DNA of 64,000 nucleotides from a virus: IMG/VR virus record IMGVR_UViG_3300020204_000007, positions 1 to 64,000 of that record; one strand, 5' to 3'. Shown piece by piece: positions 52,903 to 61,105 of this stretch (position 1 is its first letter; each line of letters starts with the position of its first letter). The notes under the pieces were generated by a model. It saw only the letters and a program-made list of their open reading frames with translations, ran no database searches and was not told where the DNA came from. The position numbers and the translations under genes were made by a program.

Positions 52903-54747
52903 ATGTCCCAGATTAAGAAAAAGTTTATTAAGAATAATGCTGTCGATGGCGCGAAGCTATTACTTCTTAATGAGCAATCCATCCGTGCCCTTGATGCTAG
53001 TGGTAATGCTGTTGAGCTTATGAAGCTTGATGCTTCTGGCGATCTCCGTTTGCTAGTCCTTCCAAAATCAGATGCCGATCCTACTTCATCTGAGCATTTG
53101 GCTCGTAAAGGCTATGTTGATGCTGAAGTTGCTGGCGCTTTAAGTTCTGCAAATAGCTATGCCGATGCGCAAATTGCTGCGACAGTAGGTGCTGCACCTG
53201 ATCTTCTTAATACTCTCCAAGAACTTGCTTCTGCTCTTGGCGATGATGCTAACTTTGCTTCTACAATCGCTAGCCAAATTTCTGCTCTTGATGGTCGTTT
53301 AGACACACTTGAAGGCGACGATAGCGTAGCTGATTCTGTCGAACAAAGAATTTCTGAGCGTTTGAGCCCTTCTGATTCTCGCAGAATGCTTTATGTAGAC
53401 CTTACTGCTCCTGGCGGTTGGCATAAACCAACAGAAAGTCTTTCTTATACTCCAGATGGTACTATTTTCAAACCGTTCAATGACATCCAAGCTGCAATTA
53501 ACCACGGTTATACGCAATTAGATGACATGGTTTATGGAGCTAGTGACGCAAACCATGACTTCTGTGTTGTTGTTCGCGCTCTTGCTTCTGGTGATGCCAC
53601 TGGTTCTGATGTCAGCATGCAAACTGGTAATAATGCAAGACCTTTGAGCATTGTTATTGACCCAAGTGCAATTCGCCAAGCTGCTGGATTAAACGCGCTT
53701 TCTTCAGCTGGCGGCGGTAAAATGACGCTTATGGTTGAAGACGGAAATTTTGGTGCTATCATTCCAATTAAATTGATTGGTACTATCACAATTAGCGGTC
53801 AATATACAACACGCGTTAAGCTCAAAAATGTGTTTATCGAGGCTCCTGGGTTCACTTCTGCTAACCCTCCTACAGTTGTTACAATTAACGGTACTGCTGG
53901 TAGACATTATTTTGATAACTGTAACCTCATGGGTAAAGTTGCATTCCAAGGCGCATGGGCTCGTTGGCATGACTTTTATAACTGTGCAACACACGGTTAT
54001 GTTCTAAGCGGTACATCTACAGGTTCTGTTTATTCTTACAACACAATTGTAGATGGATCAACATCAGTTGGCACTGGTATTATGGCGTTTAACACGTCTG
54101 ACCGCATCCACTCTGTTTCACACACAGCTGGTATTCTTCTTATGACCAGATGTGCGCTTACAAACTCTGCTGGTGTTGTATCTTCAGCCGCTGCTCCTGG
54201 CGCTCTCTCTTTAAGAGACGTTAACTTTCATAACGGTACTGCTTACTGCGCATTAACTAAATCTGGTTCCGCACCATACATGTTCAGCAATGTCATAAGA
54301 AGTGACGCGGCTGACGAAGGAATGGTTGGAACAAGACTAGTTCTTGGTGCATCATCTGCAGACTTAAAGTTCGTTTCACAAGATGCGGGTAAATGGAATG
54401 CTGGTTCTAACCCAATTAGCGTTAGATCTGCACTTGATGAAGTTGCTGGAAAAATCTCCAATTTAAGTCAATCGTTAGATAACCGTTATCCTGTTTCTGG
54501 AGTTGCAGTTTTAACCGCTCAAGATATTGCAAACGGATATCTTGCACTTGGTGCGCCAATGAGCTCAATTGTGCCATCTTCTATTCTTGCATGGGTTGAT
54601 CGTTTGGCTATTTTTGAAAATAGTGATTTCGCCTTACTTGATACTGGTACAGATACTCATTTGGTGTTTGACGGAAGTCTCATGCCAGGCGGTGATGAAG
54701 CTCTTGCTGTAGGCGATAGAATTCGTTTTCAGTACTGGGTTGTGTAA
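52903..54747 (+). CDS. Beta-helix virion/fibre protein, 614 aa, probably highly expressed
   Basis: N-terminus (about 60-140) carries a familiar phage fibre block: ADPTSSEHLARKGYVDAEV, SANSYADAQI and 'DLLNTLQELASALGDDANF', then a short coiled coil (SQISALDGRLDTLEGDD). From about 190 the chain looks like a right-handed beta-helix ('KPFNDIQAAINHGY' start, alternating short strands such as HYFDNCNLMGKV). C-terminal 60 residues (FQYWVV end) form a beta domain. Codon choice (many GCT, CTT, GGC) and somewhat higher GC than the neighbours suggest high expression. Own promoter, AAAGGAG site and terminator form a single-gene unit. It may be a whisker, head fibre or decoration protein. Confidence 0.8.
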   Translation: MSQIKKKFIKNNAVDGAKLLLLNEQSIRALDASGNAVELMKLDASGDLRLLVLPKSDADPTSSEHLARKGYVDAEVAGALSSANSYADAQIAATVGAAPDLLNTLQELASALGDDANFASTIASQISALDGRLDTLEGDDSVADSVEQRISERLSPSDSRRMLYVDLTAPGGWHKPTESLSYTPDGTIFKPFNDIQAAINHGYTQLDDMVYGASDANHDFCVVVRALASGDATGSDVSMQTGNNARPLSIVIDPSAIRQAAGLNALSSAGGGKMTLMVEDGNFGAIIPIKLIGTITISGQYTTRVKLKNVFIEAPGFTSANPPTVVTINGTAGRHYFDNCNLMGKVAFQGAWARWHDFYNCATHGYVLSGTSTGSVYSYNTIVDGSTSVGTGIMAFNTSDRIHSVSHTAGILLMTRCALTNSAGVVSSAAAPGALSLRDVNFHNGTAYCALTKSGSAPYMFSNVIRSDAADEGMVGTRLVLGASSADLKFVSQDAGKWNAGSNPISVRSALDEVAGKISNLSQSLDNRYPVSGVAVLTAQDIANGYLALGAPMSSIVPSSILAWVDRLAIFENSDFALLDTGTDTHLVFDGSLMPGGDEALAVGDRIRFQYWVV

Positions 54748-54769
54748 TTAAAAAATTACATATAAATTA

Positions 54770-54800
54770 AAGAGCCGGTGAAAAACCGGCTCTTTTTTTA
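54770..54800 (+). terminator. Strong rho-independent terminator
   Basis: Ten-bp perfect stem AAGAGCCGGT/ACCGGCTCTT (54770-54779 and 54785-54794) with a 5-base loop, followed by a T run. It lies 23 bases after the beta-helix gene and should end its transcript completely. Confidence 0.93.
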
Positions 54801-55087
54801 TTTAATTATTAAAATATAATTAACTTATCAAGTCAATAGAAAATAAATATTCAGAAATTTGTGTATCTATAAAATTTAAACATTTATTTAATGATTTTGT
54901 TTCAAACATTGGAGATTTGAATTCATTTTGATTAATTTTATGATTAAAATTCAATTTGTATTTTTTATTTAACTTTCAAAAACAATCATTGATCCAAAAA
55001 TTGTTTTAAATTCAATTCTAAAATAACGGAACACCAGTCATTTTAACCCTTCGTGGTTATTATAAGTATAATGCAAATTCCTCAATA
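54801..55087. other. Intergenic AT-rich region between convergent genes
   Basis: No convincing gene. On the minus strand a 29-codon open frame (ATG near 54909, MFETKSLNKCLNFIDTQ) lacks a ribosome site. A small TAACC/GGTTA hairpin near 55045-55060 may help terminate the fibre gene that ends at 55088. The region otherwise shows nothing recognisable. Confidence 0.5.
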
Positions 55088-56947
55088 TCAAAGCTTAATA
55101 ATGTAGTAATTTACGACATAGTTCGCGCTATCTGTTGTTTGCGAGGTCGTAAAGCTGAAACTATTACTCGCTTTAGCGGTTATTACAGATGACAAATGCC
55201 GAGGAGTGGTGTCAACCGTATTTGAAATGTCCATAAGAACCACATAGCTTGTAGACCCAATATCGCTGAATGAAACCGTAAAAGTAGAAACCTGCGATGT
55301 CATGGGTGAAGTACCATAGCGAACAACGCCTGAGATGGTGTTTGCCGCCACATAAGCCTTCATTGCCGAGATAGAAGGAGCCTGATCCGTTTCACTTCCG
55401 GCAGTCGAGTTTACAACCGCCGCAGTTCTTGCGCGAGCAGTTGTGAAATACTGATTACTTCCTTCAGTGATTACACTTGTGGTTGTGTCGATTGCAGCTT
55501 GCAATTTCGTGATTGCGCTCGCAACAGACGTATTAGCAAGATAAATGTTAGAAGCATAATAAATAACAGCACCAGCAGAACCGTCAATTGCTTTACCTGT
55601 TCCAGCTGCAATATTGAAAGAACAATTAAGAACAGTGCAAACTGTTCCAGCCGCAATTAAAATACCTGACTTATTAGCAGTACCGTTTTGGATTAAACTC
55701 AGTGCTGCAGTGAATCCGCCTGTTCCGGCCATTTCAATAACATAGTCTTTATCAGAGATAATTTGACTATTTGAAATAGATGAAACAACAGAATTATTGC
55801 TCATCTTAATTGCTCTTGCCGAAACATCTGTTGAATAAAGGCGGTAAATCTCAGAGTTGAATGCTGAGAAAAGTTGACCTTTAATCAAGTCAAGCGCGTG
55901 TCCTGCACCCGTACCAACACAATTGATAACAGTATTATCAAGGTATAGCCGTGAAAGACTTGGAGCTGTGTTGTTCATTGACACCGCACTATATCCTGCA
56001 CTTGTTTGGTGAACTTGAGAGTTAATAAGCTGCAAAATAACTTGTTGATTACCGGTATAATTCAGAACATTTCTTGTCCCGCCTAAAAGATTAGCCACGA
56101 GGATGTTGCTGATAGATGAAATGTTTGCAAATATTCCACCGGGTTCAGCAATACCAATTGCAAAATCAATACCGCCCTTAATAGAAACAGCTTGGATATT
56201 CTTTCTTGGAGCTTGGAGACCAACAAGGTGTGTATTTGAGCGAGTCCAGCTCAACGTCTCATTGTAAACACCTGGGTAAATATAAATAACACAGTCTTCG
56301 ATATTTGCTCCAGCAACAGGTGCAGGCAAGGAATCCATTGCAGCCTGAACTGTTCTATAAGGAGCAGCTTCTGAACCATTTCCAGTTGAGTCTGAACCAT
56401 TATATGCAACATAACGGCTGTATTCTGGTCTGAATTGGATAGCACCTTTAACTGAAGAAACAGATGGAGCTTGGTTCGTTTGGGAACCAGCCATTGAATC
56501 AACGACAGCTGCAGTTTGAGCTAATGCGTCTGAGAAGTATTTATTGATAGCACCTTCAGAAACATCATCCGTATCAAGAACAACATCACCAATCTCTCCG
56601 TTCACAGAAGTAACTGGAGCCGACAAATCTGGTAATTGAGAAGATGGAATTTTACCATTCCCATCAAGAGTAGCTACGCCGTCGGGCGAACCTTTTTCTG
56701 AATTTTGAACTGTATTATCTGCAGTGTTTAGCCTTTGCCATTCCAAACTATTATATATAATCCAATCACCAACTTCCCAATTAGATACTCCATCAATTAG
56801 TGTTGTGCCTGCAACAGAGACAATATAATAGTTTCCGCTAACACCAAGACCGCTATTTAACTCTGGTAAATTAGCGTTTGCGTCCCACGTTCCTTTATAA
56901 GTCAAAACTCCTAATTTATTAGACGCAAATTTTTTTAAAAAACTCAT
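55088..56947 (-). CDS. Beta-helix tail fibre/tailspike-like protein, 619 aa
   Basis: N-terminus (about 14-72) has a carbohydrate-binding-like block found in phage tail proteins: 'LTYKGTWDANANLPELNSG', 'GNYYIVSVAGTTLI', 'WEVGDWIIYNSLEWQRL'. Then S-x-L-P-D segment ('GNGKIPSSQLPDLS'), a fibre motif 'VSEGAINKYFSDALAQTAAV' repeated later as 'ITEGSNQYFTTARARTAAV', and a right-handed beta-helix from 'APYRTVQAAMDSLPAPV' onward. C-terminal beta domain ends in VNYYIIKL. It stands alone on the minus strand among plus-strand structural genes. Polysaccharide binding or depolymerase activity is possible; no catalytic residues can be named. Confidence 0.82.
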   Translation of the reverse strand: MSFLKKFASNKLGVLTYKGTWDANANLPELNSGLGVSGNYYIVSVAGTTLIDGVSNWEVGDWIIYNSLEWQRLNTADNTVQNSEKGSPDGVATLDGNGKIPSSQLPDLSAPVTSVNGEIGDVVLDTDDVSEGAINKYFSDALAQTAAVVDSMAGSQTNQAPSVSSVKGAIQFRPEYSRYVAYNGSDSTGNGSEAAPYRTVQAAMDSLPAPVAGANIEDCVIYIYPGVYNETLSWTRSNTHLVGLQAPRKNIQAVSIKGGIDFAIGIAEPGGIFANISSISNILVANLLGGTRNVLNYTGNQQVILQLINSQVHQTSAGYSAVSMNNTAPSLSRLYLDNTVINCVGTGAGHALDLIKGQLFSAFNSEIYRLYSTDVSARAIKMSNNSVVSSISNSQIISDKDYVIEMAGTGGFTAALSLIQNGTANKSGILIAAGTVCTVLNCSFNIAAGTGKAIDGSAGAVIYYASNIYLANTSVASAITKLQAAIDTTTSVITEGSNQYFTTARARTAAVVNSTAGSETDQAPSISAMKAYVAANTISGVVRYGTSPMTSQVSTFTVSFSDIGSTSYVVLMDISNTVDTTPRHLSSVITAKASNSFSFTTSQTTDSANYVVNYYIIKL

Positions 56948-56981
56948 TTGAAAAAAAACCTCTATAAAAGTTTTAACATAA

Positions 56982-57006
56982 ATATCATTATATAATAATA
57001 TGATAT
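56982..57006. promoter_or_regulatory. Divergent promoter region with inverted repeat and TATAATAA box
   Basis: A 7-bp perfect inverted repeat ATATCAT/ATGATAT (56982-56988 and 57000-57006) flanks TATATAATAAT. On the plus strand TATAATAA (56991-56998) lies 35 bases before the gene at 57034. On the minus strand TATAATGA (56992-56985) lies 37 bases before the fibre start at 56947. The layout suits a shared control point for both genes. Confidence 0.45.
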
Positions 57007-57033
57007 CATTAATTATAATACAAAGGATTTATT

Positions 57034-57441
57034 ATGCAATTTGGAATTCAACCAATTGAATATTATGGCAATATTAATGATTTTACAACTGTAAAAAGCT
57101 GGGATGTTTCTGGCGGCAGTCCAGCTACGTTGTATTTTATTCTGACTAAAACAGATGGATTAGGAACCAAACGGTTTATTACTGATAATTCTACTACAGT
57201 CAATGTTTTATTTTTAAGATCTAGGCCAGCAAAAAGCGGGGAGTCTGCAAAAACAATTTCCAAAACAGCCGTTGCTGTTTCTCCAAATGATAAATCTTTG
57301 TTTCAAATAAATTTATCAGCAGAAGATGCTTCCAATATACTTTCCGGATCAGTCCAGTTGGTAGTAACCATCAGTGGTGTTCAAAACAAGAGTAGTGTGC
57401 CATATATAATCAAAAAAAGTATTTCTTCCCCTGGATTTTGA
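57034..57441 (+). CDS. Beta-sandwich structural protein, 135 aa, unknown
   Basis: All-beta-looking small protein: 'MQFGIQPIEYYGNINDFT', 'SPATLYFILTKTDGLGTKRFIT', 'TVNVLFLRSRPAKSG', 'FQINLSAEDASNILSGSVQLVVTISG'. This resembles Ig-like or baseplate-upper-protein-like domains in phage tails that decorate virions, but no family is certain. Placed between beta-helix fibre and the next virion-type genes. ATAAT-type box and a plain AAAGGA site upstream. Likely a virion component. Confidence 0.7.
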   Translation: MQFGIQPIEYYGNINDFTTVKSWDVSGGSPATLYFILTKTDGLGTKRFITDNSTTVNVLFLRSRPAKSGESAKTISKTAVAVSPNDKSLFQINLSAEDASNILSGSVQLVVTISGVQNKSSVPYIIKKSISSPGF

Positions 57442-57443
57442 TG

Positions 57444-57451
57444 TATAATTT
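57444..57451 (+). promoter_or_regulatory. Possible promoter box TATAATTT
   Basis: TATAATTT lies 39 bases before the ATG at 57491, directly after the stop of the preceding gene, at the same spacing as the other candidate boxes. Weak on its own. Confidence 0.25.
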
Positions 57452-57490
57452 GTGTAGTTTAACTCTTTCTTCTTTAATAGAGGTGTATTT

Positions 57491-58018
57491 ATGGCTAGTC
57501 CACGTTTTTCAAAGGTAGCAAAGCAACTTGAAGATAACCTAAAGAATTTAGGCTATTCAAAGGCTAAAGCTAAAGTTGTTTCGGTTGATTCTGATGGCAA
57601 TGTTATTGCTTGGCTTAACCATTCTTCAGCAGGCTCTGCAGCTGGTGATCTTCAATGCTTCCTACGTTTTAAAGCATGGGAAGTTGCTGGTCTTCAGTGG
57701 CCAGATTCAATGAAAACACAGCTACATGCTGCTGGTCAATTTGCAGAAGGTGCTGCTCTTGTTGAACTTATTATCGAAGCTCCTGCGGCAACACCTGCTG
57801 CCGGCGGACTTCATAAGTTCCTTCCAGATGTTCTCCATGTTCTTCGTGGACAAAACGGCGCAGTCGTCAGGCTAAAAGAAACTGCCGCTGGATCAGCCCC
57901 TGCTCTTGCTCCAGGCGGAGTCCTTGCAACTGCTGCTGCAACATGGAATGCTGCTGGTGTAGAAGTCGGTGTGCTTATGCCTTACGGCCGTGGCACTGCT
58001 CCTGGTTCTTTGGCCTAA
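57491..58018 (+). CDS. Abundant-type structural protein, 175 aa, unknown
   Basis: Ala/Gly-rich protein (N-terminus MASPRFSKVAKQLEDNLKNLGYSKAKAKV; later LVELIIEAPAATPAAGG, APALAPGGVLATAAATW). Codon choice favours GCT/GCA/CTT, richer in GC than surrounding genes, as in strongly expressed virion genes. A terminator with a GAAA tetraloop follows the stop by six bases. It has its own box upstream. No homologous family recognised; candidates are a head decoration, head-tail or sheath-related protein. Confidence 0.75.
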   Translation: MASPRFSKVAKQLEDNLKNLGYSKAKAKVVSVDSDGNVIAWLNHSSAGSAAGDLQCFLRFKAWEVAGLQWPDSMKTQLHAAGQFAEGAALVELIIEAPAATPAAGGLHKFLPDVLHVLRGQNGAVVRLKETAAGSAPALAPGGVLATAAATWNAAGVEVGVLMPYGRGTAPGSLA

Positions 58019-58023
58019 TTTAG

Positions 58024-58048
58024 TGGGCCGAAAGGCCCATTTATTTTT
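58024..58048 (+). terminator. Rho-independent terminator with GAAA tetraloop
   Basis: TGGGCC-GAAA-GGCCCA (58024-58039), a 6-bp perfect GC-rich stem with a GNRA loop, then TTTATTTTT. Sits right after the 175-residue structural gene. Confidence 0.9.
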
Positions 58049-58064
58049 AATCTTGAGGTGAAAA

Positions 58065-58331
58065 ATGGCTTTACTAAGTCCAGAAGTAAAAAAACTATTA
58101 AACGACTTTTCAAAGTCACAGCCAGCTTTGAATCTTCCAGGTCTTCCTGCTGACCAAGCAGGCATTAAGCTTGGTGATCTTATCGAAGCAGCTGCGGCTG
58201 GTGAAGTTGCTGACCAATCTGCTGCAATTGCAGCACTACAGGCGGCTGTGCTAGCACTACAAGGTCAAGTTAGTACGTTGCAATCAACTGTAGCTGATCA
58301 TGAGTCTCGTATTGCTGCTCTTGAACCATAA
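58065..58331 (+). CDS. Small coiled-coil protein, 88 aa
   Basis: N-terminus MALLSPEVKKLLNDFSKSQPALN, then Ala-rich helix (LIEAAAAGEVADQSAAIAALQAAVLALQ) and a heptad-type C-terminus (GQVSTLQSTVADHESRIAALEP). The final ~40 residues form a probable trimeric coiled coil, as in fibre or chaperone oligomerisation domains. GAGGTG ribosome site. Its context among virion-type genes suggests a structural or assembly role. Family unknown. Confidence 0.75.
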   Translation: MALLSPEVKKLLNDFSKSQPALNLPGLPADQAGIKLGDLIEAAAAGEVADQSAAIAALQAAVLALQGQVSTLQSTVADHESRIAALEP

Positions 58332-58341
58332 GAGGTGTTAA

Positions 58342-59259
58342 ATGAAACAAAATGAGTTATTTCAAAACATTGACACGCTTATGACGGAAGTTCTTGAACT
58401 CAAGAAATCTTGGGACGAGAAAGTTGAAAAGGCTGAAGCTGAGCCTTCTGATGCGCAAGATGATGCTGTTCATATGGCAGATCATGGCGCAGACGAAGAA
58501 AGTCTCGCTGAATACGCTAAAAAACTTTCTGACGAAGAACTTCATGAACTCATTTCTTCACTAGTCCAAGAAGCAGAAGGACGAGGCGGAGAAGGTGAAG
58601 AACAAGAAGCCCCTGAAGTGGGTAAAAGCGAAGACGAAGACGAAGACGAAGGCGAGGACGAATCTGAAGAACCAGAAATGGAAAAAGCAGATGAGCAAAT
58701 GCCTGAAGACGACGAAGCTATGCAAATGCCTGAACAAGACGCAGATGCTGAATCGGAACCAGAAGAAGGTGGCGATTTAGGCTCAAAAGTAGCTGAACTT
58801 TCTGACGAAGAAATCCAAACTTTGATGTCAGCAATTCAAGCTGAAATGGGCAATCGTGGCGGCGGTGGTGCTGGTCCTGCTCCAGTTGGAAAATCAGAGT
58901 ATGAAGAAAAGATGGAAAAAAGCTTACGTGCTGCTATCAAAAAAATTGATGAACTTAGTTCTCAAATTGACTCTCTAAAAAAGAGTAACGCTAAGAAAGT
59001 AGAACGTAAAGAGTCTATGCCATCTCAAAAATATGCTGATCCTAAAGTTACAGTTTTAGAAAAATCTGTTCCAGAAGATTCTAAAGTTGTTATGACTGGA
59101 GCAACTCTTGCAAACTGGCTAATTAGCGAACAAGCTGCCGGAAACAAAAAGGTTAACTCCGATATTGTTACTAAGGCAAACCTTGCTAAGTCTGTTGAAG
59201 ATGCTTCTGAGTTCTATAAAGAACTCGAAAGAATTGGAATTAAAGCACCTCGCTCATAA
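58342..59259 (+). CDS. Acidic repeat-bearing protein, scaffold-like candidate, 305 aa
   Basis: Very acidic protein (about 90-165 is Glu/Asp-rich: SEDEDEDEGEDESEEPEME). Two related segments appear: AKKLSDEELHELISSLVQEAEGRGGEG (~51-77) and VAELSDEEIQTLMSAIQAEMGNRGGGG (~148-175), each followed by a G-K-S motif, so an internal duplication is likely. A helical C-terminal part (YEEKMEKSLRAAIKKIDELSSQIDSLKK) could be a coiled coil. Acidity, coiled coil and neighbouring capsid-type genes resemble prohead scaffold or core proteins. The gene ends 35 bases before a strong terminator. The role is inference. Confidence 0.7.
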   Translation: MKQNELFQNIDTLMTEVLELKKSWDEKVEKAEAEPSDAQDDAVHMADHGADEESLAEYAKKLSDEELHELISSLVQEAEGRGGEGEEQEAPEVGKSEDEDEDEGEDESEEPEMEKADEQMPEDDEAMQMPEQDADAESEPEEGGDLGSKVAELSDEEIQTLMSAIQAEMGNRGGGGAGPAPVGKSEYEEKMEKSLRAAIKKIDELSSQIDSLKKSNAKKVERKESMPSQKYADPKVTVLEKSVPEDSKVVMTGATLANWLISEQAAGNKKVNSDIVTKANLAKSVEDASEFYKELERIGIKAPRS

Positions 59260-59294
59260 TGCCCATCCCTCCCTCTTATGAGTTAGGTATTCTG

Positions 59295-59328
59295 CCCTAA
59301 GAATTTTTTCTTAGGGTTTTCTTTTTTT
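59295..59328 (+). terminator. Rho-independent terminator
   Basis: CCCTAAG-AATTTTTT-CTTAGGG (59295-59316), a 7-bp perfect stem with an 8-base loop, followed by TTTTCTTTTTTT. Ends the structural block before the replication genes. Confidence 0.93.
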
Positions 59329-59362
59329 ACAAAACTGCATACATTTAATTTAGGAGATTTTT

Positions 59363-59635
59363 ATGCAAGAAAAACTAATTCGTCTTTGTTGTAAAAATTG
59401 TTCTAATAGCTTTTTATGTTGGGAAGATAAAAAACCAACTAATTGTCCAAAATGCCAGTCAGCAACTTTACTTACTGTTATGAATACAAACACTGTTCCT
59501 GTTACTACTGGGACGATGATTGAATATTCATATGACAATTTAGATACAATCGATTCTTTTATTACAGAACAAGCGCAAATTGAAGATCAAGAGCGTGATT
59601 TAAACAAATTAGCAAAAGGTCGAAAAGACGCATGA
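59363..59635 (+). CDS. Zinc-ribbon protein, 90 aa
   Basis: N-terminus MQEKLIRLCCKNCSNSFLCWEDKKPTNCPKCQSATLL has two C-x-x-C knuckles (C10/C13 area and C28/C31 area), a rubredoxin-like zinc ribbon. The rest is acidic and helical (IEDQERDLNKLAKGRKDA). GGAGA ribosome site. Overlaps the helicase start by four bases (ATGA), so translational coupling is likely. It may be a helicase partner or small regulator; no evidence decides. Confidence 0.75.
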   Translation: MQEKLIRLCCKNCSNSFLCWEDKKPTNCPKCQSATLLTVMNTNTVPVTTGTMIEYSYDNLDTIDSFITEQAQIEDQERDLNKLAKGRKDA

Positions 59636-60996
59636 GCACAGAAATTAAAGATAATATTGCTAACTTTGACGCTAGATTTTTAAAAGGTGCTGTACTTCGC
59701 CTTATTCTGCAACCATCTTTGATAGATAAATATCGAGAATATCTATATCCAGAAATGTTTGATATTGGAGATGAATTTCAATCTTTATTTCGTGTTGCAA
59801 AAATATTATTAGATCGATCTAAAATCGAACCTGTTTCTATGGAAGCTTTGATAGGTTGGTTAAATTTGCAGCCATCGGGCGATGGGCGTGATGCTAGTAT
59901 GCAGCTAGCAGAAAAAATGCGACTAGATTCTGATCTTTATAAATTTGCGCAAAATGATGGATATTTTGCAGAATTTTTAAGATATCTTAAAGCGCAAACT
60001 TTTATTAATTCCCATAAATCGGTTACTAAGAAATTTAAAAATACAGATTTTGATTCTGCGTATAAAGATCTAGAAATTACTCTAAGCAAGATTAAGTCTA
60101 TTGGTACCGAGGAAGAAGAAACTGTTAATTGGGAAACTGCTCATAAATTTCTAGAAGAAAATTCACAAAAACGATACAATCGATTTAAAATTGGCATTGC
60201 AGACTTTGATTCGCTGGCAGGTTTTGAAGAGCAATCAATGAATTTGTTTATCTCCACTTCTGGTGGTGGCAAGAGCATGATGTCGATTCATTTGGTTGTA
60301 CAAGCTGTGCGGCAACAAAAACACGTTCATGCTGTTTTTGTGGAAGACCGGCAACCAACTATCTTACGGCGTTTATTTGCAAACATGACTGGTATTCCAA
60401 TTAATGAACTTTCTAAATACAATGATTTATCTCAAGATAAAAAAAACGCAATTAAAGCCGCTGCCGTTGAATTAAAAAAATACGCCACAATTGATTTTAT
60501 TTATCAAAACCCTCCATCTTCTATTTTGCAAAAAATTCATGAAAGAAATCGTGAAAGAAAAAATCAGGGATTAGCGGAAAATAAAGTTGTGATTATTGAT
60601 TATATACAACATATTGGTCATATGGCGGCAGGCGATAGTATGCATGAAAAGTTGCATCGTTCTATGGCCGATTTTAAGGATTTTTGTTTGAAGCACCATA
60701 TGATTGGATTCACCCATTTCCAAGTAAACAGATCTGGAGCAGCAATGATGCGTAATAACGACGAAAATCAGCTTATTGATATGAGCATGATTTCAGGTTC
60801 ATATAATGCTTGCTTTGTGGCCGATAATATTATTTCTATTAATAGAACACCACAAATGCGGATTGACAATGAAGCCGTTTTGTACGTTATTAAAGGTCGA
60901 GAAGGCTGTAATGAGAATAAATATAAAGTTAAAACAGACTTTGCATATGGTATATACCGTATGGAATCGGCAGAAAAACTGGAAGATGTTCTCTGA
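59632..60996 (+). CDS. Replicative DNA helicase, DnaB/gp41-like, 454 aa
   Basis: Hexameric RecA-fold helicase that unwinds DNA at the fork. Walker A STSGGGKSMMSIH (~205), Walker B KVVIIDYIQHIGHM (~320), then GFTHFQVNRSG (helicase motif H3-like region, ~360) and a Q/R-rich arginine region. The N-terminal ~150 residues form a helical domain like gp41/DnaB. Its length matches T4 gp41 (475). It is coupled with the zinc-ribbon gene and followed by NrdB/NrdA, so replication and nucleotide supply are grouped. Confidence 0.9.
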   Translation: MSTEIKDNIANFDARFLKGAVLRLILQPSLIDKYREYLYPEMFDIGDEFQSLFRVAKILLDRSKIEPVSMEALIGWLNLQPSGDGRDASMQLAEKMRLDSDLYKFAQNDGYFAEFLRYLKAQTFINSHKSVTKKFKNTDFDSAYKDLEITLSKIKSIGTEEEETVNWETAHKFLEENSQKRYNRFKIGIADFDSLAGFEEQSMNLFISTSGGGKSMMSIHLVVQAVRQQKHVHAVFVEDRQPTILRRLFANMTGIPINELSKYNDLSQDKKNAIKAAAVELKKYATIDFIYQNPPSSILQKIHERNRERKNQGLAENKVVIIDYIQHIGHMAAGDSMHEKLHRSMADFKDFCLKHHMIGFTHFQVNRSGAAMMRNNDENQLIDMSMISGSYNACFVADNIISINRTPQMRIDNEAVLYVIKGREGCNENKYKVKTDFAYGIYRMESAEKLEDVL

Positions 60997-61105
60997 AGCG
61001 AATTTAAATAATTAAAACATAGTTTTATAATTTAAAATTGATTTTTGAAACATATTCGGGTGACAATAGAACTCTGGCTAAGATTTCTACGGGAGTTATT
61101 TTTAG

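Noticed and set aside
54801-55087. Small gene in the convergent gap (29 codons, minus strand)
   Set aside because: No ribosome site, no recognisable motif, and too short to support.
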